64,000 nt of DNA from contig NZ_RQXT01000040.1 in assembly GCF_003863365.1 (NCBI RefSeq), forward strand, positions 1-64,000, written 5' to 3'. Numbering within the stretch: the first letter of the stretch is position 1; each line of letters opens with the position of its first letter. A program made the translations under genes and the position numbers. Of this stretch, positions 33,569-42,046 are shown one piece after another. The notes under the pieces are model-generated. The model ran no database searches and was not told the origin of the DNA. It saw nothing but the letters and a program-made list of their open reading frames with translations. This stretch comes from Mesorhizobium tamadayense (GTDB lineage Bacteria > Pseudomonadota > Alphaproteobacteria > Rhizobiales > Rhizobiaceae).

Positions 33569-34786
33569 ATGATTGGACGGTTCTGGGCTTCGACGCGCGG
33601 TAACTTCGCGCTGGCGACCGCGATCGCCGCGGTGCCGCTGATGCTGGTCGTGGCCGGCGCCGTCGACGTGGCGGGCACGAGCGACGACGCCGCGCAACTG
33701 CAGAACTCGCTGGACGCGGCCGGGCTCGCGGTGGGCACGAAATACCAGCCGAGCATGTCGGCCGGCGACGTGCGCCAGCTTGGCCTGACTTTCTTCGCGG
33801 CCAATATGAGCGCCGCCGACGCCGGGGAATATTCGGGCAGCCTCGCCGCCTTCCAGGCAACGGCCAGCGGTAATCCCAGCGCCTACACCATTTCGCTGTC
33901 GTCCAGCATCACCCGCCCAGCTTTCGTCAGCGGCGCGCCCGCCTGGCAAGCGATCCGCTCCGCCTCCATCCAGGTCAAGCCCGGGGCGCAGGCATGCGTC
34001 TTGGCGCTCGATCCGCATGTGGGTGCCGCCGTCAACCTGCAGGGCTCGACCAACGTCTCGATGAACGGCTGCGTGATCGCGGCCAACTCGGACGCGGCCG
34101 ACGCCGTCAACCGCGGCGGCTCGGCGATCGTCAGCGCCGGATGCGTCTCGACGGTCGGCTCGACCTCGGGGATCACACCACCCAACGCCACGCTTTCATG
34201 CGACGCACCGCTCACCAACCAGTACGCCTCCTTCGATCCGCTGGCCAACGTCACTCCGCCCGCCTACGGGCTCTGCCAGTCGATGCCCAACGGCAAGACG
34301 ATCACGCTCTCGCAGGGTACCTATTGCGACAAGACCTTGTCGGGAAAGATCACGCTCAACCCGGGCGTCTACCTCATGCGCAACGTCACCATAAAGCCCG
34401 GCGGCAATGGCAGCCTCACCGGCCATGGCGTGACGATCTTCCTGATGGAAGGCTCGCAGCTCTACATCAACGCCAATGATCAGGTGGATCTCTCGCCGCC
34501 GACCAGCGGCCCTTATGCGGGCATCACCATCTTCCAGGACCACGGCAACACGTCCGCGCTGACGATCAACGGCGGATCCGGCTCGGTGGTGAGCGGCTTC
34601 ATCTACGCCCCCGACGCGCCCATCTCCTACGCCGGCAACTCCGACATGAATGCGCAAGGCAGTTGCCTGCGGCTGGTCGGCAAAACCGTGGAGATGACGG
34701 GGAATTCGGCCGTCAAATCGGACTGCACGGCCGAACTCGGCAATCGCGAGATGTATGCCGGCAGGATGATCACCCTGGTGAAATAG
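33569..34786 (+). CDS. TadG-like protein, divergent paralog
   Basis: The 405-residue product has the N-terminal helix RGNFALATAIAAVPLMLVVAG and the same C-terminal plan as the 32050 product: GTYCDKTLSGKITLNPGVYL, then SGPYAGITIFQD and GSCLRLVGKTVEMTGNSAVK. The pair faces away across a 280-bp spacer, so one likely arose by duplication. Membrane-anchored, periplasmic. Confidence 0.85.
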   Translation: MIGRFWASTRGNFALATAIAAVPLMLVVAGAVDVAGTSDDAAQLQNSLDAAGLAVGTKYQPSMSAGDVRQLGLTFFAANMSAADAGEYSGSLAAFQATASGNPSAYTISLSSSITRPAFVSGAPAWQAIRSASIQVKPGAQACVLALDPHVGAAVNLQGSTNVSMNGCVIAANSDAADAVNRGGSAIVSAGCVSTVGSTSGITPPNATLSCDAPLTNQYASFDPLANVTPPAYGLCQSMPNGKTITLSQGTYCDKTLSGKITLNPGVYLMRNVTIKPGGNGSLTGHGVTIFLMEGSQLYINANDQVDLSPPTSGPYAGITIFQDHGNTSALTINGGSGSVVSGFIYAPDAPISYAGNSDMNAQGSCLRLVGKTVEMTGNSAVKSDCTAELGNREMYAGRMITLVK

Positions 34787-34804
34787 CGCCACTCGCGGGA
34801 CCTC

Positions 34805-34951
34805 GCAGGGGAGATGGCCGCGAAGCGGCCAGAGGGGTCGTCTCGCATGGAGCGCCGGCGCCATCTCTCGTCGCAGAAGAGGTAGGCGCTTCACGCGCGG
34901 CGCCCCTCTCTGTCGCCTTCGGCGACATCTCCCCCTCAAGGGGGGAGATCA
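34805..34951. repeat. ~150-bp inverted-repeat element, copy 2
   Basis: GGGGAGATGGCCGCGAAGCG at one end and CTTCGGCGACATCTCCCC at the other, with GGCGCTTCACGCGCGGCGCC inside, as at 12528-12712. It abuts the stop of the next minus-strand gene. Confidence 0.75.
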
Positions 34952-35185
34952 CAACTCGCCGACGATATCGGCGCCCGGCTGCTCGTCGAAGAGCACCGCG
35001 CAGCCGCGCTCCAGCGCCACCTGGCTCAGGGCGTTCGCCGCCGCTTCGTCCGATGAGACGAAGTCGCCGGTCAGAACGCGCAGTTCCTCGACGGCTTTCG
35101 ACATCGAGATGAGGTGCCCGGCCGCGCGATCGCTCACGCAGGCATCGACGACGCAGAGAAGATCGATGAGTTCGAAGCTGTCCAT
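34949..35185 (-). CDS. Small hypothetical protein, 78 aa (paralog of 24354)
   Basis: The product begins MDSFELIDLLCVVDACVSDR, has HLISMSKAVEELRVLTG and ends CAVLFDEQPGADIVGEL. It shares its SM-x2-AV-x2-L-x3-TG core and closing strand with the 24354-24563 product. Its stop codon sits at the edge of the repeat at 34805-34951. Function unknown. Confidence 0.6.
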   Translation of the reverse strand: MDSFELIDLLCVVDACVSDRAAGHLISMSKAVEELRVLTGDFVSSDEAAANALSQVALERGCAVLFDEQPGADIVGEL

Positions 35186-35264
35186 AACGGCCTCCGCCCG
35201 CGGCATCCCTTCGCGGGAATCAACGACGTGACGGGCGGCCGGGTTCCGCCCGGCGTCGTCGCGG

Positions 35265-35567
35265 TCACGATTTCGACGACGGCCTGGGCGGCGCCCGCTT
35301 GAGATCGAAGCGGAGCGGCAGGCAAGGCTCGAAGCAGGCGCCGCGCACCGAGCCGGTCGTGGTCGCATCGACCGGGAAAAGGACCACCATCGAGGCTTGG
35401 CGTTCCGGCCAGAGCGGCCTGCCGAAGACGAGGAAGACGCCGGCGATCAATCCTGCCAGCAATAGAGCAGCGAACAGGTTCGCGATGAATTCGCCGGGCT
35501 TGATGGATGTCTCCCAGAGCGGTTCGCTGCGCACTTTTCCTGGAATTGCTCGGGAGGCGCCCGCCAC
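35265..35567 (-). CDS. Small membrane protein, start inside a repeat
   Basis: A hydrophobic helix (ANLFAALLLAGLIAGVFLVFG) and a basic, Cys-containing tail. The first ~18 codons come from a dispersed mosaic repeat (about 35518-35552), so the true start may be a GTG at about 35531. Unknown family; expression is uncertain. Confidence 0.35.
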   Translation of the reverse strand: MAGASRAIPGKVRSEPLWETSIKPGEFIANLFAALLLAGLIAGVFLVFGRPLWPERQASMVVLFPVDATTTGSVRGACFEPCLPLRFDLKRAPPRPSSKS

Positions 35568-35903
35568 ATCGCAGGAGATGGCGGGTCACCCCGTTGTCGA
35601 CCGCCGATGAAGGGACTTTGCTCGACGGCCTGTGAAGCAATGAATTGCCCGCCGTGCTTGTTTCCAGAAATCTGACGGTTCGGGCCTCTGCGTCGCAGGG
35701 TGAGACCTCAGTCCCACCTGCGCCATGGGACCGTAGCCCCAGTGGCGAAACGATCGCCTTTGGCCCTGCACGCCGGCGACGGCCGATCGCTTCGGCGAGG
35801 CGCAACCAGTTGCCCGGGAGCGCGTTGACTGAGTGGCTACTCCAACACTGCCCGCGCATTTTTTCAGAAAGGCGCGGGCTCTTTTTCTCGCCGGCAGGGC
35901 CGC
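35568..35903. other. Gene-free stretch
   Basis: Six-frame reading gives only ORFs without ribosome sites. I see no RNA gene or clear repeat apart from the mosaic end near 35550. Confidence 0.4.
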
Positions 35904-36095
35904 TCAGTCGTTCATTTCCATCGGCTGATGGCCCGGCCTTTGATGCCAGACGACCTGGCGAAAATCCGTCAGTTCGACGACTTGCTCGCAGACCGGACAG
36001 ACATAGCTGTCGCAGCACGGACGAAGCGACGGCGGCGTGCCGCGCACTGCCCCGACCGGGGGACGGGTTTGCGTTCTTACACCCTGATGAAGCAT
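35904..36095 (-). CDS. Small Cys-containing protein, 63 aa
   Basis: GGGAGGAA precedes the ATG at 36095. The motif CCDSYVCPVCEQVVE (about residues 27-41) contains C-x4-C-x2-C and could bind zinc or iron. The remainder is polar. Probably a real small metal-binding protein; no family recognised. Confidence 0.5.
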   Translation of the reverse strand: MLHQGVRTQTRPPVGAVRGTPPSLRPCCDSYVCPVCEQVVELTDFRQVVWHQRPGHQPMEMND

Positions 36096-36500
36096 CGGTT
36101 TCCTCCCTTTTTTAGTTGATTGCCTCCGCCCGATAGCCCTCCCGCGCCGCGGCTACGTCCCGGCCCGCCCGGCGTGCGGCGCGCACGTGAGCGAACTCGA
36201 GATTGTTCCGGTTGGGTATCGCGACGGCGATGACGAGATCGTCCAGACAAGTTGCCGAGGGTTCATAGGATTCTCCCCAATGGGGCGAGAAACGGGGTGA
36301 CCCCTCAGTCACCGTCGTGCCAGCGCAAAAAACAGCAAATCACCGGCAGGATATGCTTGCAATACCGGTCACCCGACAAAATCGATTTCCTGCTGCGCCC
36401 GGCAATCACATTAGCAATCCCTCATTGAAAGGCGTATGAATCCGGCAGCGGTCGCCGACGATCGCAGCGTCGGGCTCCGCTTGAAGCAAGGGAGGATGTC
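36096..36500. other. Gene-free stretch before the cupin gene
   Basis: A 66-codon minus-strand ORF (36112-36312) is open but unconvincing. The GGGAGG ribosome site of the cupin gene lies at the right edge. Confidence 0.4.
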
Positions 36501-36881
36501 ATGGCCGAAGCTGCAATGAACGTCACCAAACTCGAATCCAAGTCGCACAACAATCCCGACGAGGTCCGCTCGCCCGCCAAGACGCGTGTCGAAATCGTGC
36601 GGCTGCCGGGCTTCACGCTCGGGCGGATGAACATGGAGCCGGGCTGGAGATGGTCCGAATGCGTGAAGCCGGTGGTCAAGACCGAGAGCTGCCAGGTCTC
36701 GCATGTCGGCTATTGCGTGTCCGGGACGATCACCGTGCGCATGGATGACGGGACGCAGAAGACCATCGAGGCCGGCACGTCCTACACCATTCCGCCCGGC
36801 CATGACGCCTGGGTGGAAGGCAATCAGCCGTTCCAGTGCATCGAGGTGCTCAGCGCCGAGCAGTATGCCAAGCCGGCGTAG
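36501..36881 (+). CDS. Cupin-domain protein
   Basis: The 126-residue single-domain cupin has motif 1 around SHVGYCVSGTITVRMDDG and motif 2 around YTIPPGHDAWVEGN. Only some metal-ligand histidines are kept (His in SHVG and PGHD). Small cupins serve as isomerases, dioxygenases or sugar/ligand sensors; no specific role can be given. The palindrome at about 36893-36910 follows it. Confidence 0.8.
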   Translation: MAEAAMNVTKLESKSHNNPDEVRSPAKTRVEIVRLPGFTLGRMNMEPGWRWSECVKPVVKTESCQVSHVGYCVSGTITVRMDDGTQKTIEAGTSYTIPPGHDAWVEGNQPFQCIEVLSAEQYAKPA

Positions 36882-36980
36882 CCAAGCTAATCTCCCCCTC
36901 GAGGGGAGATCGGCGACGCAACCGCTCAAAACGCGCCGGTTGCGTGCGGTTGCAACCGTTCTCACGCCCAGTGCGGCGGG

Positions 36981-37014
36981 TTGACAAGAGACTGGTTTTG
37001 TTCTCTTTATGTTC
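36981..37014 (+). promoter_or_regulatory. dinB promoter with SOS (LexA) box
   Basis: TTGACA (36981-36986) is a good -35. GTTC-TCTTTAT-GTTC (37000-37014) is an exact match to the alphaproteobacterial LexA site GTTC-N7-GTTC, and it overlaps the -10 position. LexA binding would block RNA polymerase until SOS induction. Confidence 0.9.
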
Positions 37015-37085
37015 CGGCAAACACCTCTTACAAAAGCCTTTACTAATGCTGCGGCGCGGTATCGGGCCGGAGACGGGAGCGCGGG

Positions 37086-38348
37086 ATGCTCGCAACGGAC
37101 GCTGCTTTTGCCGCCACCATCCTGCATGCCGATCTCGACGCCTTCTACGCCTCGGTCGAGCAGCTTCTCGATCCGTCACTGCGCGGCAAGCCGATCGCGG
37201 TCGGCGGCGGCGTGGTGCTTGCCGCCTCCTATGAGGCCAAGATCTTCGGCGTGCGCGGCGGCATGCCCGGCCGCAAGGCGCGCGAGCTTTGCCCTCAACT
37301 GATCTTCGTTGGCGGGCGCTTCGGCGAATACCAGCGCCTCGGCGATGCCGCGATCAAGGTGCTCGACGATTTCACGCCGGTGGTCGAGCGCATCTCGATC
37401 GACGAGGCTTTTGCCGATGTCGCCGGCTGCACGCATCTGTTCGGGCCGCCGGAGGAGATCGCCAAAACCATCCGCCGTCGCGTGAAGGCCGAGCTCGGCC
37501 TGCCGATCTCGATCGGCGTGGCGCGGACGAAGCATCTCGCCAAGATCGCCTCGCAGGTGGCCAAGCCCGACGGGCTGGTGGTGGTCGAACTCGGCACCGA
37601 GCTCGCCTTCCTGCATGACCTGCCGGTGTCGCTGATGTGGGGCGTCGGGCCGGCGACCAAGGCTAGGCTCGCCGAGATCGGCGTCGAGACGATCGGGCAA
37701 TTGGCGCGCACGCATAGCGGCGTGCTGGAGCGGCTGATCGGCCACGCCGCCGGCCAAAAACTTGCAGCGCTCGCCTGGAACCGCGACCCGCGCCGGCTGG
37801 AGACGCATCGCCGCGCGATTTCCGCCGGCGCGCAATCGGCGCTCGGCCGCAAGCCCGCGTTGCCCGGCGTCTTCGTGCCGACGCTCTTGCATCTGGCTGA
37901 CCACGTCGCCAGCCGCCTGCGCACTAAGGACCGGCCCGGCCGCACGGTGACGGTGCGCGTGCGCTTTGCCGATATGCGCGCGGTCACACGCTCGGTGACG
38001 CTGGAACAGCCGATCCAGGCCACCACGATGCTCGCCGAAATCGCCGAGGAGCTGGTGCGCGGAGTGCTCGCCGCCCATCCGGGCGAGAGGGAAATCTCGC
38101 TGCTGGCGATCTCGGTCTCGCATCTGGAGGAGCATGCCGAGCTGCAGCTCGAGCTGCCGCTCGGGCTCGCGGACGAAAAGCTGAAGCCGGGCAGCCGCCG
38201 GGGGCTGGCCCGCTTCGGCGCCGACCGCGCCGTCGACAAGATCCGCCGGCGCTTCGGCAAGGAGGCGGTCGGCTACGGCACCGTGGCGCTGGAAGCGGCG
38301 CGCTCGGTGCCGGATGCATTCCGGGAGTTGGCGGAGAAGGAGTTGTAA
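37086..38348 (+). CDS. dinB: DNA polymerase IV
   Basis: The 420-residue Y-family polymerase for translesion synthesis opens with ILHADLDAFYASVEQ (palm metal site), then the fingers and the SIDEAFADV catalytic block (about residue 105). Helix-hairpin-helix motifs (WGVGPATKARLAEIGVETIG) and the little-finger domain (about 240-360) follow. The C-terminus lacks an obvious clamp-binding QxxLF motif in the last residues. An exact SOS box precedes it. Length is slightly above the E. coli protein (351). Confidence 0.93.
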   Translation: MLATDAAFAATILHADLDAFYASVEQLLDPSLRGKPIAVGGGVVLAASYEAKIFGVRGGMPGRKARELCPQLIFVGGRFGEYQRLGDAAIKVLDDFTPVVERISIDEAFADVAGCTHLFGPPEEIAKTIRRRVKAELGLPISIGVARTKHLAKIASQVAKPDGLVVVELGTELAFLHDLPVSLMWGVGPATKARLAEIGVETIGQLARTHSGVLERLIGHAAGQKLAALAWNRDPRRLETHRRAISAGAQSALGRKPALPGVFVPTLLHLADHVASRLRTKDRPGRTVTVRVRFADMRAVTRSVTLEQPIQATTMLAEIAEELVRGVLAAHPGEREISLLAISVSHLEEHAELQLELPLGLADEKLKPGSRRGLARFGADRAVDKIRRRFGKEAVGYGTVALEAARSVPDAFRELAEKEL

Positions 38349-38369
38349 TTGGCGAAGGCGGCGGGCGCG

Positions 38370-38405
38370 CGTAATCTCCCCCTTTGAGGGGGAGATTACG
38401 CTCCG
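38370..38405. repeat. Palindromic repeat, short copy
   Basis: AATCTCCCCCTTTGAGGGGG followed by AGATTACG, of the common family. It lies between the convergent dinB and aldose epimerase genes and may end both transcripts. Confidence 0.7.
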
Positions 38406-38429
38406 CCGCCCTGCGTCCTCAGAGCGCGC

Positions 38430-39296
38430 TCATCCCATCACCGCCCAATCCAGCCGCATCGCCGCGCTCATCGTTTGCCCATGGTCGAGCTCCGTCAGCC
38501 CCTCTCCGTGATGCGCATCGACGGGATGCGATACCGGCTCGAAGCAAAAGAAGCCGGCATCGGGCGACGGCGAATAGAGGATGTAGACATCAAGCTCCGG
38601 CGGGGCGGTGAGCGTGATCGCGATCCCCTCTTCCATTTGCACGATCCTGGCGTGGCCATTCCATCCGTCGAAGGCGTTGTTCACCCAATCCGGCGGCAGC
38701 GGGATAGGGCGCTCGAAATCCCAAGCCGGATGCTCGCTCACCGGCACGACGCCGACAGGCAAATGGCGCTCGTCCTCCAGCCAGACGCGCCTGGCCTTCG
38801 CCTCCAGCAGGGTTGTGTCGCCGCGTGGGAACCAGGGATGGAAGCCGAGGCCGTAAGGCAGGCGCATGCCGGCGCGGTTCTCCACCGTCAGCCACGCGTC
38901 GAGCGCGCCGTCGCGCAGCGCGTAGGTGACGGTGGCCCTGTAGCGGTAAGGACCGATCGCGCCGTCTTCGAGCACCAGCTCCGCCTCGGTGTCGGTGCGG
39001 TGGGCAAGCCGCCACGGTTTCTGGAAACCGTCGCCATGGATCGGGAAGGTCTCGCCCGGCACGTTCGGCTCGACGGCATGGAAACGGCCTTCGAAGAAAA
39101 AGCCGCCGCCGGAAATGCGGTTCGACCACGGCACCAACAGCTGGCAGCCGGACGTGCCGGTGCCGTCGCCTGGCTTGAGCAGCGGAACCGGCGCGCTGCC
39201 AATCACCAGCGCGTCATAACGGGCGATCGCCGCGCCGTTCTCCGGCGCCAAAACCAGCCTTGACTGCCCGTCATTCAGCTCGATCGCGCCGGCCAT
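38430..39296 (-). CDS. Aldose 1-epimerase family protein
   Basis: The 288-residue cytosolic GalM-fold enzyme interconverts sugar anomers. The expected groups are visible: WSNRI, the FPIHGDGFQKPW histidine, GLGFHPWFPRG, and the base Glu in CFEPVSHPVD. The ATG at 39296 follows the SDR stop by 2 nt; a GTG at 39302 overlaps it. Last gene of the sugar-acid operon, where it would supply the anomer used by the dehydrogenase. Confidence 0.85.
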   Translation of the reverse strand: MAGAIELNDGQSRLVLAPENGAAIARYDALVIGSAPVPLLKPGDGTGTSGCQLLVPWSNRISGGGFFFEGRFHAVEPNVPGETFPIHGDGFQKPWRLAHRTDTEAELVLEDGAIGPYRYRATVTYALRDGALDAWLTVENRAGMRLPYGLGFHPWFPRGDTTLLEAKARRVWLEDERHLPVGVVPVSEHPAWDFERPIPLPPDWVNNAFDGWNGHARIVQMEEGIAITLTAPPELDVYILYSPSPDAGFFCFEPVSHPVDAHHGEGLTELDHGQTMSAAMRLDWAVMG

Positions 39297-39298
39297 GC

Positions 39299-40054
39299 TC
39301 ACCAGCCGCCGTCGATGGCGATGTTCTGGCCGCTGATCATGTCGGAGACCGGCGAGACCAGGAACAGCACGAGTTCGGCGACATTCTCAGGCTCGATGCG
39401 CTTCTTCAGGCTTTGGTTCTCGAGGATCCAGTCATTGTACTGCTTCAACCGGTCGCCGAAGACGCGCTCCTCGGCCTCCGAGACCACCGCGCCCGGCGAC
39501 ACGGCGTTGACCCTGATGCCATGCGGGCCGAGCTCGCGCGCCAGCGATTTGGTGAGGCCGAGCATGGCGCCCTTCGAAGCGACATAGGGCACGTAACCGT
39601 CCCAGCGGCCGTTGAGCGTGATCGAGCAGAAGTTGACGATCTTGCCGTAGGCCTTGGCCTTCATGCCCGGCGCGCAGGCGCGCACAAGCGCGAAGGCGGC
39701 CGAGGAATTGACGCGGATCTGTTCCTCATACTCGGTGAGCGAAAACTCCTCGAAGGGCCGATTGATGATGAGCGCCGCGTTGTTGATCAGGATGTCGATG
39801 CCGCCTTCCTTCGCCGCCAGCGCCGCAACAGTCGCTTCCGCTTCGGCAAGGCGGTTGAGATCGCAGCCGACGAAGGCGATATCGCCCTTGGCCTGCCCGG
39901 CAAGCGCGGCCACAATCTGCGCGGCGTCTCCGATGTCCGGTCGATCGAGCACCAGGACGCGCGCGCCGGCCCGCGCCAGCGTCACCGCCTGCGCCCGGCC
40001 GAGCGAGCCCAGCCCGCCCGTCAACAGCACGATACGATCGCCAAGCACCTTCAT
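39299..40054 (-). CDS. SDR-family sugar dehydrogenase
   Basis: The 251-residue NAD(P)-dependent enzyme shows the Rossmann motif TGGLGSLGRA (about residue 11), NNAALIINRP, and the catalytic YVASK (Tyr about 157). ATG 40054 is chosen for GAGGTGG 6 nt upstream. Within the operon it most likely oxidises the imported sugar to its lactone, which the SMP-30 product would open. Substrate inferred from context only. Confidence 0.85.
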   Translation of the reverse strand: MKVLGDRIVLLTGGLGSLGRAQAVTLARAGARVLVLDRPDIGDAAQIVAALAGQAKGDIAFVGCDLNRLAEAEATVAALAAKEGGIDILINNAALIINRPFEEFSLTEYEEQIRVNSSAAFALVRACAPGMKAKAYGKIVNFCSITLNGRWDGYVPYVASKGAMLGLTKSLARELGPHGIRVNAVSPGAVVSEAEERVFGDRLKQYNDWILENQSLKKRIEPENVAELVLFLVSPVSDMISGQNIAIDGGW

Positions 40055-40064
40055 CGCCGCCACC

Positions 40065-40796
40065 TCACAATACGCCGTGGACTTCGTCGATCGAGGTGTC
40101 CTCGATGCGCTTATCCAGCACGATCTCGCCGCGCGCCATCGCCACGATGCGGTCGCAGCATTCGAAGACGTGGTGCATGTTGTGGCTGATGAAGACGCCC
40201 GTCACCCCCTGCTCCTTCAGGCCGCGCACGAAGCCGATCACCTTGTTCGTCTCCTTGACCGAAAGGTGGTTGGTCGGCTCGTCGAGGATCATCACCTTCG
40301 ACTTGAAATGCATGGCGCGCGCAATCGCAACACCTTGGCGCTGGCCGCCGGAGAGCTCGCCGACGAGCGCGTCGGGCGAGCGCAGATGCAGATCGACATT
40401 GGCGATCGCGCGTACGCTCTCCTCGGCCATCTTCTTCTGGTCGAGGATGCCGACGCCGAGGACCGAGAAGCGCGTCGGCTCGCGGCCGATGAACAGGTTC
40501 CTGGCGATCGACATGGTGGGGACCATGGAGTTGTACTGGTAGATGGTCTCGATGCCGAGAGCCATCGCATCGCGCGGCGTCGCGATGCTGACCGGCCTGC
40601 CCTCGACCTGGATTTCGCCCTTGTCGGCGCGGTGGACGCCGGACAGGATGTTGATGAGGGTCGACTTGCCGGCGCCGTTGTCGCCGACGAGGCCAAGCGC
40701 CTCGCCGCGCCGGAAGTCGAGCGTGACGCCTTTGAGGGCATGCACGCCGGAATACCATTTGTGGAGGTTGCGCACGGAGATGATGGCGTCGCTCAT
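40065..40796 (-). CDS. Sugar ABC transporter ATPase, single-domain
   Basis: The 243-residue ATPase has Walker A GDNGAGKST (about 38), signature LSGGQRQGVAIARA and Walker B VMILDEPTNHL. It resembles one half of RbsA-type proteins; the single-domain form pairs as a homodimer, as in FrcA. It ends 10 nt before the SDR start and is 3 nt from the permease. Confidence 0.9.
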   Translation of the reverse strand: MSDAIISVRNLHKWYSGVHALKGVTLDFRRGEALGLVGDNGAGKSTLINILSGVHRADKGEIQVEGRPVSIATPRDAMALGIETIYQYNSMVPTMSIARNLFIGREPTRFSVLGVGILDQKKMAEESVRAIANVDLHLRSPDALVGELSGGQRQGVAIARAMHFKSKVMILDEPTNHLSVKETNKVIGFVRGLKEQGVTGVFISHNMHHVFECCDRIVAMARGEIVLDKRIEDTSIDEVHGVL

Positions 40797-40799
40797 GCT

Positions 40800-41819
40800 T
40801 CAGCCCTCCATCTTGATGGCCTTGGCGCGCTTGCGCATCCAGGCGTTGGCAACGACGGCGAAGATGGTGAGGAACCCGATGGCGAACTTGAACCAGTTGG
40901 CATCGACGTGGCTCAGCACAAGGCCGTTGTCGATGACGCGGATCAGCGTGGTGCCGATGATGCCGCCCATGACGGTGCCGATGCCCCCGGCGAGCGAGGC
41001 GCCGCCGATGACGGCGGACGCCACCGCCTGCAGTTCCATCCCCTCGCCGATCGAGGGCAGCGGCGAGCCAAGCCGCAGCACCTGCAACATGCCGGCGAAG
41101 CCGGAGAGCACAGAGCAGAGCATGAAGCAGACGACTTTGACCCTGGCGGTCGGGATGCCCATGGCGGCGGCCGCAGGCAGGAAGCCGCCCGTGGCCTTTA
41201 TCCAGTTGCCGAAATTGGTGCGCGACAGCATCAGCGAGGTGAGCACGGCAACCGCCGCGAACCACAGGAACGACATGCGGAACATGTTGCCCGGCCCGAC
41301 GAAGGAGGTGAACAGCCAGTTGGGCAGGTCGGCAGGCAGCAGCGGCGGAAAGCCGCCGGAGACGACGACGGTGAGCGAGCGCGCCATGAACAGCATGCCG
41401 AGCGTGGTGATGAAGCTCGGTATGGCAAAGCGGATGGTGACGTAGCCGTTGATCAAGCCAATGGCCGCGCAGACGAGCAGCCCGGCGAGCAGCGCCAGCG
41501 GGAACGGTGCGCCGTGCACCATCAGCACCGCCATCGTCATCGGCATCAGCGCGAAGACCGAGCCGACGGAGAGGTCGAACTCGCCGCTGATCATCAGGAT
41601 GGTGACGCCGATGGCGACGAGGCCGGCCTCCGGCAGGATGCCGAGGATGCCGCGCAGGTTGTCCTGGTTGAGGAACACGCCGTGCGAGCGTACCTGGAAC
41701 AGGGCGATGAGCAGCACCAGAAGGATCAGCCCGGCCAGCTCCGGCTTTTCGAGATAGGTCTTGAACAGGCGCTTCAACGAGGGGCTCCGGCGGTTCGAGA
41801 TTTCCAAGATGACCGGCAA
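40800..41819 (-). CDS. Sugar ABC transporter permease (RbsC/FrcC type)
   Basis: An inner-membrane protein of 339 residues with about nine helices and the family motif SGEFDLSVGSVFAL; the EAA-like region lies near GIPTARVKVVCFM. A TTG at 41819 is the farthest start; the common start for relatives would be nearer LKRLFKTYLEKPELAGL, so the start is uncertain. It pairs with the ATPase and with the binding protein upstream. Confidence 0.85.
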   Translation of the reverse strand: MPVILEISNRRSPSLKRLFKTYLEKPELAGLILLVLLIALFQVRSHGVFLNQDNLRGILGILPEAGLVAIGVTILMISGEFDLSVGSVFALMPMTMAVLMVHGAPFPLALLAGLLVCAAIGLINGYVTIRFAIPSFITTLGMLFMARSLTVVVSGGFPPLLPADLPNWLFTSFVGPGNMFRMSFLWFAAVAVLTSLMLSRTNFGNWIKATGGFLPAAAAMGIPTARVKVVCFMLCSVLSGFAGMLQVLRLGSPLPSIGEGMELQAVASAVIGGASLAGGIGTVMGGIIGTTLIRVIDNGLVLSHVDANWFKFAIGFLTIFAVVANAWMRKRAKAIKMEG

Positions 41820-42046
41820 CGCCGATCAAAGGCTTGAGGTTCTTGTTCTACGCAATTCCGGACGGGAAACCGCTGCGCACTTTTCCTGGAATTGCTCTCA
41901 CGCTCGGAGACCGTTTCGAAACTCGCTCCTGCGAGTCATATGAAGGTGTTTTCGAGAACCGGAGCGGAGCGTACATTTGAGTACGTGAGCACCGGAAGCG
42001 CAGAAACGCCTTCAGATGGCCGCAGGAGTGGAGTTTCCAAACGGTC
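41820..42046. repeat. Mosaic repeat between binding-protein and permease genes
   Basis: About 41848-41899 is a mosaic copy with CGCAATTCCGGACGGGAAAC and TTTTCCTGGAATTGCTCT as imperfect inverted ends. A second block follows (about 41900-42045, with GACCGTTTCGAAACTC near its left end and CCAAACGGTCTC near its right end). It may reduce downstream transcription relative to the binding protein. Confidence 0.65.

Noticed and set aside
36112-36312. A 66-codon minus-strand ORF
   Set aside because: No ribosome site was seen and there is no recognisable fold.
39654-41837. A 727-codon plus-strand ORF opposite the sugar transporter genes
   Set aside because: It runs against well-supported genes, reads as low-complexity Asp/His/Arg and shows no start signal.
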